Both the position numbers and the translations under genes were made by a program. From Atrichornis clamosus (taxonomy: Eukaryota > Chordata > Aves > Passeriformes > Menuridae), in NCBI GenBank assembly GCA_013400975.1, contig WBMZ01011555.1, positions 62,001-126,000 of the forward strand: DNA of 64,000 nt, written 5' to 3'. This document shows positions 35,796 to 47,531 of the stretch, in pieces (the first letter of the stretch is position 1; every line of letters starts with the position of its first letter). A model generated the notes under the pieces. It was not told the origin of the DNA and made no database searches. It saw only the letters and a program-made list of their open reading frames with translations.

Positions 35796-37799
35796 GAATT
35801 TGATTTACTCATGCTACAGTCATACTAACTACTCTTTGAAGCCTGTCCCTCATGTATGTAGTTTAAGAGGCAAATGGATAGCCACTTATTTATACCCAGT
35901 AATTTTTCTTTGTTTTCAGGAAGACAGACATAGTGAATAGAAAAAAATTTTAAGCAGCATGAATTAGGTCCCCTTTGGATTAAATTATTTGATATCTCAA
36001 ATGGATTGTTAGTCCTTTCATTTAAAACAGTTTTCTTCTTGTTTAATGCAGTGTACCATGAGAGATTAACTATTATTGTTAGTAATGTAATATTATCATC
36101 CAATTGACCTTTCAGAATAAAGTTAAACTGGATGGAATTTATACGAGGAAAAAATTGTAGCATTAAAGTGTTGATTTAGGTGGTTAACTGTCACTGTTAA
36201 GTCATGACAATTTTTTTTCATTGTCCAATGTCAAATTTGCATGACAGAATAAATTATGTAGACTGTTTTAAAAATAAGGTGTCCTTGTTGTTTTCTCTGG
36301 AGGAGAAGAGGGCTTGATCTCACCATCATACAGCCATTGAATATGTATAGGGTTGTATCAGACCTGCTGCAGGTGAGCTATGGCCCTGTATCTCGGCTTC
36401 TTGCTTTGCCAATGAGAGACATCCAGCTGATGGCCTGTGGGTTGTGTCCAGCAGGGGACAACTCTAGCTACCGTAAATTTTAGTCACCATCTAACAAGAG
36501 ATGGAATACTCCTGTTTTAAAGATGTGTGTTATATTTAATACACAATAAATTGCATCAGAGAAGACATAATATTGCTTATAGAGAGAGACAGCAAGCTTT
36601 TCATGACATGGTTTAGGTATTTCCATTAGTCTTTACAGAGTATATTCACTTTTTTGTACAATTATCCATTAACTTAATTGACCTTTGGATTAGTCCATAA
36701 TTGCCTAATGGCAGTTACACTAAAATGTAGTAGAACGCATTCACCGTATTTCTCCTGGGGATATGTTGCCATTGCCTAGTTTTTGCAGGTGTACAGCTTT
36801 TTCTGTGGTTTCAAGCCAGATTTACCTACATGCCACAATTACAGCATGCAGTTCAATGCAGGTCTCTGGTTCTGTTGCTGCTTCAGTCCATACATATTTC
36901 TTTGCCTCTTGTGGGAGGAGGCTGGTACCTGCTCACATGCATCAGAAGTTGGAACTATTTCAAAATTGTTTTTTATGAAGGGTTGTAGTAGACTTCTTGT
37001 TACCTGATGATTTTGCAGGAAATATGTGATGAATTGTGTTAGAACAAATGGGTTCTAGCATGGATATGTTGAAATACCATCAGCTTAAATAATTGAAAAT
37101 GCCTTAAATAGGAGAGCTCATTTGATATATCCATTGAGATGTTGGTGACATTTAGGGTAGAAATCTAACCAAGCTGACTTTGCAATTTGGTGAGTTTTAT
37201 AGTGACGGTGGGATGGCATTTAATTAGGTTAACTGCTTTTTATTGAGGTTGTGGTTTTTAGCATTCATTTATCATAGGTTTGTTTTAAGTCTAGTTTCAC
37301 TAGACTTAGAAAGTGTTTCTTGGATCAAGGCACTTAGCCCGTCAACAGTGTATCAGTTAATTTTGAACTTGATGACAATTAACATTTCATCAGTCAAGTG
37401 TAGGTAGAGATCTGCGGTCTCTTGAATGGTGTGCCGACATGTGGCACATGGATTTATGTGTATCTGTCTTTGTGTGATGATCACAGTCTGAAACTCCCTG
37501 GAGACCTGTTACTGCCATGGTTAGTACATGGTTCACATAGCCAGAGAGGATATCAGCACTGTGTCCTTCTTAACAATTTGGGGATATTTTGACCTTTGTT
37601 TAATACCATTTGTCCCTCTTCGGTTCTATCCACTTAGACTCTATAATTTGCTATGGTTATCCTCTTATCTTCTGTTCTCTAAGTATTCATTTGTTCCCTG
37701 CTGTTTGGTCTGGATGAACTGGTGGACTACGTCTGTTTACATTTTAATTATTTGATTACATTGTACGGCCAAAGCCCACAAAGAAGATAAAACTTACCA

Positions 37800-38330
37800 A
37801 CTGAGAGAATGAGACCTCGAGTCCTGTATGCAGTTTTGGGCCCCTCACTATGAGAAAGACGTTGAGATGCTGGAGTTTGTCTGCAGAAGGGCAACAAAGC
37901 TGGTGAAGGGTCTAGTGATTAAGTCTTATGAGGAGTGGCTGAGGGAGCTGGAGTTTTCTAGCCTGGAGAAAAGCAGGTTCAGGAGTGACCTTTTTGCTCT
38001 CTACAGCTGCCTGAAAGGAGATGTAAAGGTGGGGGTTGTCCTCTTCTCCCATGCAACTAGAGATGAGACAAGAAGAAATCGCCTCAAACCGTGCCAGGGG
38101 AGGTTCAGGTTGGACATCAGTATGAATTTTAGTCACTGAAAGGCTTGTCAAGCATTGGAATGGGCTTCCCAGGGAGGTGGTGGAGTCACCATCCCTGGGG
38201 ACGTTCAAGAAACGACTGTGTGTGGCACTTGGTGCCATGGTTTAGTTGACAGTGGTGATATCAGTCAAAGGTTGGACTCGGTGATCTCAGAGGTATTTTC
38301 CAACGTAAATGATTCTGTGATTCTGTGAAA
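37800..38330 (+). mobile_element. CR1 LINE 3' fragment in intron 1, sense
   Basis: 5'-truncated CR1 with intact 3' end. Starts with the ORF2 tail (MQFWAPHYEKDVEMLEFVCRRATKLVKG), the LRELEFSSLEKSR block, then the LF-ALYSCLKGD and PCQGRFRLDI blocks. It then enters the CR1 3' UTR: TGGGCTTCCCAGGGAGGTGG, ATCCCTGGGGACGTTCAAG, GGTTGGACTCGGTGATCTCAG. It ends in ATGATTCTGTGATTCTGTGA, the octamer terminus (38310-38329). Only a few disruptions, so moderately young. Confidence 0.94.
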
Positions 38331-38534
38331 ACAAATCATGCAACACATTCTGCAAGTTTGTAATCAGAATGTGGAATAATTGCTGCAAGGAAAGAGAAGT
38401 GAGAAGTGTATCCTGTTTCCTTCTTTGTCTGGGGTGGAACAAGAACTGCTCAGAGCATCAGAAATTATGATATCGGTGTAATGTTTCCTGAAGACAATTT
38501 TTTTTCCATATTGAAATATTTTTTTTAACCAAGT
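38331..38534. other. Spacer between two intron-1 CR1 fragments
   Basis: About 200 bp of AT-rich sequence; nothing recognised. Confidence 0.5.
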
Positions 38535-39280
38535 TCACTTTTGTGGGCAGGTCTGCTGTTCAGGGGGAGCAGGAGAGGCTGGATAATAGGTTGACAGGAA
38601 CATTATAAAATTCATCAAGGATGAATGCTAAAGTCCAGCACCTGGGTAGCAAGTTCCCCTCAGCAGGACTGGAGCTAGCTGGCTGTGGAGCAGATCTTCC
38701 AAAAGGACCTGGAGCTCCTGCTGGAGAGCACCTTGACAGCAAGGAGGACCAGCAGCCTCCTGGGGCATGGGACCAGGTACACATTCAGGAGGTTGAGGAA
38801 AGTGATTGTCTCCCTCTGCTCAACAACCATGGAAACACATCTAGATACGGCATCCTGTTTTGGATTTAGACTGGAGGGAGCTCAGTAGAGGGCTACCAAG
38901 CTGGTCAAGCAGGAGCACCTGCCCTGTGAGGACGGGGCTGATCTGACTGGAGAGGAGATGGCCTTGTGGGGACCTGGCATCAGCCCCCAACACTTACAGG
39001 GAGCTGATCAAGAAAACAAAGGTAGGCACTTCCACTGGTACATTGTAAGAGAATGAGAAACAATGGTGCAACAGGGAAATCCTACTAGACATAAAGAAAA
39101 AATTTCACTAGGAGGATAATTAAACAGTGGAAAAAGTTGTCCAGTGAGGTTTTGGGGTCTCTGTCCATGGAATTTTCAAACTGGATTAGGATATCCGGAT
39201 TAGGCAAGCACCCTGGTCTGAATTCCGTATTGGTCCTCCTTTGACTAGAAATAAGCTTCCCAAAATCCCTTCTAAATTGG
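38535..39280 (+). mobile_element. Old CR1 LINE fragment in intron 1, sense
   Basis: Diverged CR1 C-terminal and 3' sequence. Blocks: MNAKVQHLGSKFPSAGLEL at 38621, a decayed 'KVLHLG' block; CTGGAGAGCACCTTGACAGCAAGG; TGGGGCATGGGACCAGGTAC; GAGGACGGGGCTGATCTGAC; then GTTGTCCAGTGAGGTTTTGGGGTCTC and ACCCTGGTCTGAATTC near the 3' end. It lacks the terminal octamers. More diverged than the copy just upstream, so they are two separate insertions. Confidence 0.8.
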
Positions 39281-42200
39281 ATGTGGAAACTAATAATTTT
39301 TGTGGAGAATTACAGAGATCAGCTTATTTGGTTTTTTTGTTGTTGTTTTGTTTTTTGCTTGTGCAAAGTTCCTTCACTTTATTGTATAGTACAAAGAAGG
39401 GAGTGTAGAAACAGATAGTTGTCTCTACCAGGTCTACAAAACTGAAAAAGAATATTTTTGTGATCACATATGGAGATAAAGAGTTCTTTTACCTAAGATG
39501 GTCAAAGTAAGATTGCTATACTACTCAAGCTGAATACGCTTGAGAATCCAGATGCTCTGAACTGATGCAGAGAATTACCTGTACTTGGCTAGACAAATGT
39601 GAGAAAAATTGTCAATTGATTTCAGGACTGCAGCTTGATAGGAGCAGAGGCCGCAGTTATACTGGTCTGACCATATCAATATTTGGATGAGCTTTCAAGA
39701 AGTTAAACTTTGTATTATGTGAGAAGACTGATGGATAAAGAGTATCTGTGATGCTTTGAGTCCTTATGATATTTTTTGAGATCTGTAAAATCCATTTGAA
39801 ATAATAACATTTGACCAGTGTAATTTCAAACAGTATGCAGCATTATGCGAAAATTGATTTGGAGGAGAACAATTGGTGTGGATCTCAGAACAAAATTGTT
39901 CTTCAGGGAGATATCTTTAATGATACCTGTTCTTAATGTTAAAAGTCCACATTTCTATATATATCTTTTGCAGTCAGGTTGTGCCTTTATTAAGTGTTCA
40001 GAGTTAAGTCTGGTTGTATTATTGTTAAGTAATTTTGGATTAGTTTTTAGTAAATAAGTATCACAAAGATATTGAAGACCTTATTAGAAATGTGATAATG
40101 CTTTTAAGTGAAGGTCTTGCTGAGATTAAAATTAATTGTAGTGAAGTTATTGTGTGTTGGAGAAAATGTTTCATATTTTTCAGAGATGTACTTCAAAGCT
40201 GCAATGACTCAAAGGATCTTAATCATTTGATGCTTGTGATATGTGTTAAGATAACACAAGTTTGATAGTCTAAACTCTCAGATACGTAGGCAACAATTTT
40301 TGTTACAGAGAATGAACAGCAGAGGTACCTGTTTTTATTCTTTTACTGCTATGATTGTTCATTTTTTGCAACAAAGCTTTACTTATCCAATACTACATGA
40401 ACTTCCTTATGTTATGCTTCTAATATAGTATTCTAATGTTTATATGTAGGAATTCCTAATACTTTTTCCAAATTTTTCCTTGATAATTAAGGTCCAAATT
40501 CATTCCTTCAGTAAAAAGGAAGAAGAAGGGAAAGAAGAGCAGGGCAGGAAACTATAAAGAGCCAGACAAGTATGAGATAAGACAAAGAGCACAAGGCACT
40601 ATGTATATTCAGAAGAAGAGTCAACCTAACAGTATGTGGTAGGTATACTGGAAAAAGTTATAGGGAATAAGTAAAACATACTTCAGTGGGAGAGCAAAAT
40701 ACATTTTGACACACAAAAGAATATGCCAAAGTCTGACAAGGCAGAAGGGGTGGGAAATAGATTGATGAAAGCATCGGAGATGGAATGGATGGGGATAAAA
40801 GAGATTTTTGTCAAGAGAATGTCTAAACCACTTTAGGAAGGATAAAGATGAAGGAATACAACATCAGTGACCCTATATGCCACTGCATTAAAAAGAGCAT
40901 GTAATGCTTTTTAGAGACATATATTCACCTGTATTTCTTTGCTTGCAGTTACGTTTATTTTCCCACAAATTTTCTGCAACATGTAAAGCATATCAGTGAA
41001 GATGCTGATGATGAAATGCAAAAGAGAGTTCACTTCTGCAGGAATGTAATAGAACTGATGAGTATGAAGTCAACCATCAAGTTTGAAAGATAAATCTTGA
41101 GAGATGTTTAAACCATGCACTACTGACACAGCTAGCAGTGATAGTGAGCTTTCAAGAAAATCTTTTGTAGAAAAATGTGATTGAGTTCTATTCCAGCAGT
41201 CATGACTACGTGGTCCTGCTTCTTGTTGCTACTAAAACATACTATTTGCGCATGTGCAGCAGTCCCAATCATTTTTCAGCTTCTAAGGATATTACAAACC
41301 TATCTGAGGCCCTTGTTTTATCTTAAGAAGGTTCAAGAAAATATGTAACTGTGTAATTTAAATTGCTGACATGAGAGTAATTACTAATTTCTCCCATGTT
41401 GAAGTTACATTTTTCTCACTATTTAAGAAACTTTCCTCTGTTTCAGGCATTTCTTTAACTTATCATCCTGCTAGAGTTCAGATTTTCATCTGTACCTGTT
41501 CCTATGCCTTGATCATTCACATGACACATATGCCTAAATACTTACATTTTTGTCTTCTGAATTAGAATCATCACCAGCCTCTGTACAAATGTCTAACTCT
41601 GGACATTGGGGTGTCAGAGACCATGTTTAGTTTCTCAGCAATGCTTCAGGTCTTTTTCATGTGTGGAATTTGGCTAGGTCAGATGAGTTCTGACCTCTCA
41701 TTTATGGGGTCATGAAATATGCATCTTTATCACGTACAGACATATAATGTTTGGTGTTCCAGAGCAAGTTGGTGTCTGGTTAGGTGATCTCTTGGATAAC
41801 TTCCCTGGGAACCTTATCTGTCTTGACTGACTTGTTATCAAGGCCAGTCAGGTTAAATGCACTATTTTGACAAACCTCTGAAGATGTATTGCTACTAACA
41901 AAATAATCTCTCATATTTACGATTTAAGGAACGTTACCATTTTTTCTGAAAGTTGAGAGAAATAATTTGATTTGGTGGGATTTGTTGTTTCTTTTTTAAA
42001 GTAATAGAAAATAAAGGTTAAATTGTATTACATTTAGACAAAGGACATCCATATAATATCCTAAAAAGTACACACAGTGAATAACAGCTGTTTTATGGCA
42101 TGTTTCATCATTTATGTGTCACTGTGCCCTCCCCCTGTATTTGTAAAACCCCTGGAGCAACTGAAGATTCTCAGCTAAATGAAGTAACACAACTAGTCTT

Positions 42201-44690
42201 ATAATTTTCATTCACATATGTAAAGCAACAAGGAAAAAAGTAGATTCCTTTTAGCTCTTTCAGCATAGAAATTATCTGAAACACTGATTTTCCTCCTTAT
42301 TTATGTATTAAACAATCATCAGAGTATTCCTCGTGCAGAGGGATCACTTTATCATCTCCAAATAGACAAGACCTCTAGACAGGTTGTCTAAACCTCATGG
42401 ATACCAAGGGCTTGTCTGAGTTGCTTGTGCACAGAGTTGTAGCATCAGTGGAGATAACTCATGTTCCCTGCCAAGTCTCCACTTCTCCAGAAGTCTACGG
42501 ATTCCCCATAAATTAACCCAGCTTTGGAAAACTGGATACTCATGTGTGTGGTGGATGGGAATAGGAGCCAAAGAATGGACAACTAAGTTGATGCTTAGGC
42601 ATGTTTAAATACTGCCACTTATGCTATATGTGTACTTCTACATGTAATACTTTGACATGCATGATGCAAATAGCAGTTGGAACACTTCACTATATACAGT
42701 TTTTTTCCAGTTCATTATGTAATTTGTCAGATGTTAATTGCAACTCAAAGCTCACCTGATTGTTTTTTCTCATATTTAAAGGAGAACAAAGACTCACGAT
42801 ATTAATGTCTGAAGATGAGCATGTCGCCTGGTGTTGAAAAGACTTATTTAGTCATTAGTCACTTGTGCCCAGGGATTTATTAATCATGGTAATGTCTCCA
42901 ATTAATTGAAGGACAGAGAGTATGATTGGGACACTTTTTGCCTAATTACTGTTAACTGTGTGCATGCAATTTACGGTTGAGGTTATGAGGCTAGCTGAAG
43001 TGTTGCAGCAACAAGTGTCTTATGAAGTGAGGTCTCTTATTTATAAAATCATTAAAATCAGAATTAGCACCTGCAGTAGTAGATGTAAAGTAGCACTGTG
43101 CCATGGAACAGAAATGTTTTAATGTTGGATGCTGTATTTTTGTTCTAAATCATAGTCTCTCCATACATTCTGAAGAAGATCTACTGAGTGAACTTTGTTG
43201 GAATGAATATATTTTACAGTGAATGGAGAGAGGATCAAGTATTATGTTCTGTGTATAGTTAAATAACCTTTAGATGAACTTGGAAAGAAAGAGAATTCCT
43301 CTTTAATTAAATTTCCTTTCTTCCTGGGGTTGTGAGAGAGACAGGAAAGTGGTACTATTAAAGGGGGAATGGAGTTAATTGACATTAATCTTAACAAGTT
43401 TGTTAGATTTATTTTAGTGGTGAAGAAGAAAAAGGTGCTCAGCCTAAGTTAACTGACGCTAAATAATTAAATGGCATTTAACATTTTATTTTCTAATTTG
43501 GAATAAAGTTTACTGCCTTTTGTCTTTCCCTTTATCCCATTCCAAGCCCTGGAGAAAATGCTGAAGATACAGAAACTTGGTAAAAGATTGATAGTTTTGA
43601 CCCATCTTGTTTTCTAAAGTGGATGTTTCTTTATAGAAAATGGTCTGGCAAGCTCGATTAGATCCTGATGATACCATCTCAACTGATCCTGCTGACTATG
43701 TACATCTGAAGGGATTTCTGTCTTTGAAACTGACTAATTCAATTCTGTTTAGCATGACAAAGATTGGTAATTCAGATTGCTAGAAGTGAATGCGTACACA
43801 ATGCCGGTCCTGTTGCCTTCATGTGACTAGGTGCTCTTTTGGGGAGCTTTGTGCAACTTCCCCAAAAACAAATGTATTGAGAATTCAAGTTGGCAGGAGG
43901 TGTGCTCTGCTCCACTGGAGGGCATACGGAAGACTTTCTATATATTCTGGTCACTTCCTTCTTCTAGCCAGCCTCATTCCTTCTCACCACAGTCCTGTTG
44001 CTGTACAACAGTGGCTGCTGTTTAGGAATCAAAAGTGTAGAACTGGGTGCCATCAGCAACTCAGAGATATTAGAGTCTTTATTCCATGCTTGGTGATTTT
44101 TCAGACATTTTAAGGGAGAAGTAAAAAGATGTTATTCTGGTAGTGAGATGGGTTAATCTCAGTCAATCATCTCTGAAAAGGCTGTAGTGGTTTTCACCAT
44201 GTAGAAGAGCAATAATCCAATTCATACACATTTGGTTATATTATTATCTGATTTGTATTGGTTTCATTGCTGGTTTAGTTAATGGATTAGTGAGTCACAA
44301 GCTCTTTTTAGCCTTGTATACTAGTATGGAAGTCAACTGTATTTCTTTTCTATCAGTTGGCACTTTTTTCAGTGTACAATATTTTCTAGATAAAACCAGA
44401 TAGTTCCATGTAAATAGTCAGAAATGTGCATTTTAAACCAAGACTTGTCAGACACTAAGTAAAGAAATGTTGCTTTTAATAAAAGTGTCTTCTAAAATGG
44501 ATTTATTTACTACTGTCTGGAAAAGCTCCTCCTGGAATTACATTAATAGCTTTCTGTAAGCTGTCAGTGTATACCTATTTGTAATTCAGAATTTCAAAAT
44601 TGGAGAACCAGCAGAGGTCCTCCACTTAAACAAGGCAGAAAGAGAAAATTTGAAATGCATTTGTATTTGTTAATTTCGAGTGTATTTAAA
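39281..44690 (+). other. GABRG1: GABRG1 intron 1, middle part
   Basis: AT-rich; a GTT/T-rich simple stretch at 39330-39358. No exon or further repeat identified. 42715-42990 is a conserved-element candidate (see findings). Confidence 0.55.
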
Positions 44691-44694
44691 TATA

Positions 44695-44938
44695 GTAAAT
44701 TACAGAAAAGAGACAAGTGGAGATCAGGTTGCTCAGAGAGGTTGTGCAGCTTCCATCCTTGGAAAACCCAGGCTTATCAAGCCTGATCAGCCAGTCTGCA
44801 AAAAACAGCCTCATCAAGCCATGAGCAACCTGCTGTGACCTCAGAGCAAACCCTGTTTTGAGCAGGAGGCTGGACTGGAGAGACCTCTCACGATCCCTTT
44901 CCCATATGAGTTGTCCTGTGAATCTGTGAATAAAATTA
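44695..44938 (+). mobile_element. CR1 LINE 3' fragment in intron 1, sense
   Basis: CR1 3' UTR and last codons: AGGTTGCTCAGAGAGGTTGTGCAG, CTTCCATCCTTGGAAA, ATGAGCAACCTGCTGTGACC, TTTTGAGCAGGAGGCTGGACTGGAGAGACC. It ends near CCTGTGAATCTGTGAA, a degraded octamer end. A 30-bp region near 44775 is rearranged relative to the usual order. Confidence 0.88.
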
Positions 44939-47382
44939 AGGACTCTTCTAAATGTCAAGGTATTCAGTGACTGTGAGTGGAGGTGTTGTCGTTGTAAGTC
45001 CTGCTGGGTTTGGTGATGACTGCATGGCCTCTTGTACCTTTCATTTTGGCTGAATCTCTGCTGTTCTTAATGCCATTGTGGAAATAACATTAAAGCAGGA
45101 CAAAATAGTGTCACAATCACTTCAAATTCACTGCAAATATTTGGGCTGATCCAGAGAGTCAGGTGCCCTGTATCTGTATGGAACTCTGGTAGTTTCACTT
45201 TACTTTCTGCTGTATATGGGATGGAGGACAAAAAGAAGAAGAAAAAGGTCAGTTTTGGGGTGATTATGTCTCTTTCCTTAGAGAGCTACTTATAAATTAA
45301 CTTTTAACTCCTCATCATCTTAATGCCTCTGGGAAAAGGCTGGGATTGCCTCTGCACTCTGAGCAACTCTAAGCTGATTTGTAAAGTAATTAGATGCCAA
45401 AAAGTGCAAGCAGATCATAAACAGATATATTAAAAATAATTTTTAAAAAAGCTGCCTGCAATAAAATATGAAAGAGATGGCAATAGGTAGCTTTGAGGGG
45501 AAAAGAGTGTACATTTACAAAACTTAGCTTCCTACTTCTTTCAGTGCTCCCATTAGCGGGATCCTGCTAATGGGAAATGTTAAATATTTAATATCTGACA
45601 TTTCTCTAATGTCTATGTAGTGCAGTAAAGATTAAGTATTTTATGGTGCATTTCAATTTAAAAGAATGAAAGCGCTTTTCAGACTGTTACAGGGAAGCTG
45701 TCAGTGAGCCTTGTATTTAGACTGCATATTACTTTCAGCTATAATAGACTCTTTCAACTTGTTTGCAGCAAGCTAGGTATGAAAGCCCTGATATCCGAAC
45801 AATGCCTTTTGTTCATTGTCTGGGAACCTATTGAACTGTGGCAAGGTTTCTCTTGCACTTCCCAAATTAAGCAGGCATGCCAAAACCACTGAGCAGTTTC
45901 CACAGCCATGACAGTTTTGATTTTCAATGAAACTTGCTGGTGTTATCCAAGAGGTGATGCAAGGCCTTGCTGTTGCAGGCTGGTTTGAGGCATTCCCAGA
46001 AAGGTCTGCAATAAAAGCCAAACATGTCTACTCTCTCTGTCCTTTCCTGACTTCTTCTGTACTTTCTTCACATGGAACATACTGGTGGTCTTTTTTGTAG
46101 TAAATTTACTGAAAAGTTCCACCCTTAGTTTTGAGGGTAGAATATGTCTGTGAAATTTAGAGGCCCTTAAATCCCTTTTTAATAATAAAGCAGTAATATT
46201 TTTAGTTTTGATGTACAATGCAAATTAGCACAAGGATAGTAATTTAATTCCTTTCTTTTACTGGAGTACTGTACTCATGTTAATATTGGATCTGATTTAT
46301 AGGGGTGGCATATTTTCTGTAATCGCTAGCCAGTGCCCATTTGGGAAGGTTGGTTGTGTGACTGTTGGTTACTGCTATCAGTCTGATGCACTTTGCTTGA
46401 CTTTAAGCCCATAGCAGTTCCTTGAAATAAACTGGATAAGTAATGTAGATTACAGTTTTTAGCACTGGAGGAATACTGAAATCCATACTCATTTGATCGA
46501 AATGGAAAGAAAACTACTTCCAGGCGTTCTTTGACTGTTTGGTGATACATGAATGAATCTGCAAATGCAACCAAGGTATTGCAATTTTTTTGTTAATAAT
46601 CTAGTGATTAACTCTCTATTGTTCCTTATCTAATTAAAAGATAGTTGATAAATCAATGTGTATTTTCCTTGTACATTTTTTTCATCTTGATAAAATAGGT
46701 AGCTAACAAATGGTCTTAAAATGGTGTACCATTCCTTTCAGTTAACTATACCACCTACACATGCAGATACGTAATTCACACATCTGCAACTGCTGCTAAT
46801 GTTTAGTTGCAGCATATGGATGCAATGTTTGTTTGCTTTCTTAAAATGTGAATGGAGTTTAACAAATATACAAGTCTTATTTTTTTATATCATAGTTAGA
46901 ACAGAGGCTAGTAGGAAGGAGATTCTGTTGATACTCTTGAAATTGAGATGTATTTATTATGAAGATAAAGCATCTCTTAGAAATATTAGTACCACCAGTT
47001 GAAAAGGAAATACGTAGCGAAAAGCTTTGGAATTACAATTTTATTTTAAAACAGGAAAAGGTTAACAGTAAGATGATGCCTGCTACTGCTTTTATGGGTT
47101 TGACTCATGTCTTGAATTTTTCTGAATAGGTAATGCATTAATGACTGTTAACATGTTTATTAGCTTACACTCTCTACCACCATCAAACAAAATGTTGGTA
47201 AACATATATATTGTAAGTAAGGGCTTGCTTCTTTCTGTTGGCACCAGAATGCATTTGGGTTTTCACAAAGTACGCTAAATAGTGTTCAATATTTAATCTC
47301 TTCTCCACCTCTTGTGTATTCAGTTTCACTGTCTTGTGTTTTTCCTAATCTTGGTTGTTTTTTTTTTATTCACTCAACATAG
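44939..47382 (+). other. GABRG1: GABRG1 intron 1, last part
   Basis: AT-rich. A 28-bp imperfect palindrome lies at 45548-45575. A strong pyrimidine tract ends at the exon 2 acceptor AG (47381-47382). Confidence 0.65.
45548..45575. repeat. Near-perfect 28-bp palindrome
   Basis: Arms TCCCATTAGC / GCTAATGGGA around a GGATCC centre, with one mismatched base pair in 14. Each arm carries an ATTAG/CTAAT homeodomain-like word. Confidence 0.85.
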
Positions 47383-47531
47383 AGCTGATAAAGCAGATGA
47401 TGAGGATGATGAAGATCTAATGGTGAATAAAACATGGGTCCTTGCACCAAAGATTCATGGTGGGGATGTAACTCATATACTGGACTCCTTACTTCAAGGA
47501 TATGACAATAAGCTTCGCCCAGATATTGGGG
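47383..47531 (+). CDS. GABRG1: GABRG1 exon 2 (mature N-terminus, start of ligand-binding domain)
   Basis: Second coding exon, residues 31-81 of the predicted protein. Seen: a pyrimidine-rich tract and AG at 47381-47382, then one base completing the split Gly codon, 49 full codons, and one base before a GTAAGG donor (47532). Using the alternative AG at 47383-47384 would create an immediate stop. The peptide begins ADKA, then an acidic run (D36-D42), an N-linked glycosylation sequon N46-K47-T48, WVLAPK, and the helix and loop [18 protein letters not shown] that opens the extracellular domain of GABA-A subunits. Known: the acidic DDEDDED run with [12 protein letters not shown] is characteristic of gamma-1. 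Gamma-2 has an SDDDYEDYASNKTWVLTPK-type start, and gamma-3 differs more. Few changes from mammalian gamma-1 are apparent, for example IHGGD in place of IHEGD. Receptors with gamma-1 act at the neuronal and glial plasma membrane. Confidence 0.95.

Larger units (their letters stand above)
31048..37795 (+). other. GABRG1: GABRG1 intron 1, first part
   Basis: Intron 1 spans 31048-47382. After the CpG island ends near 31610, this part is AT-rich without a recognised exon or clear repeat. It holds an inverted-repeat cluster at 35764-35795 and a CTCF-core-like word at 36448-36459 (see findings). Confidence 0.6.
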
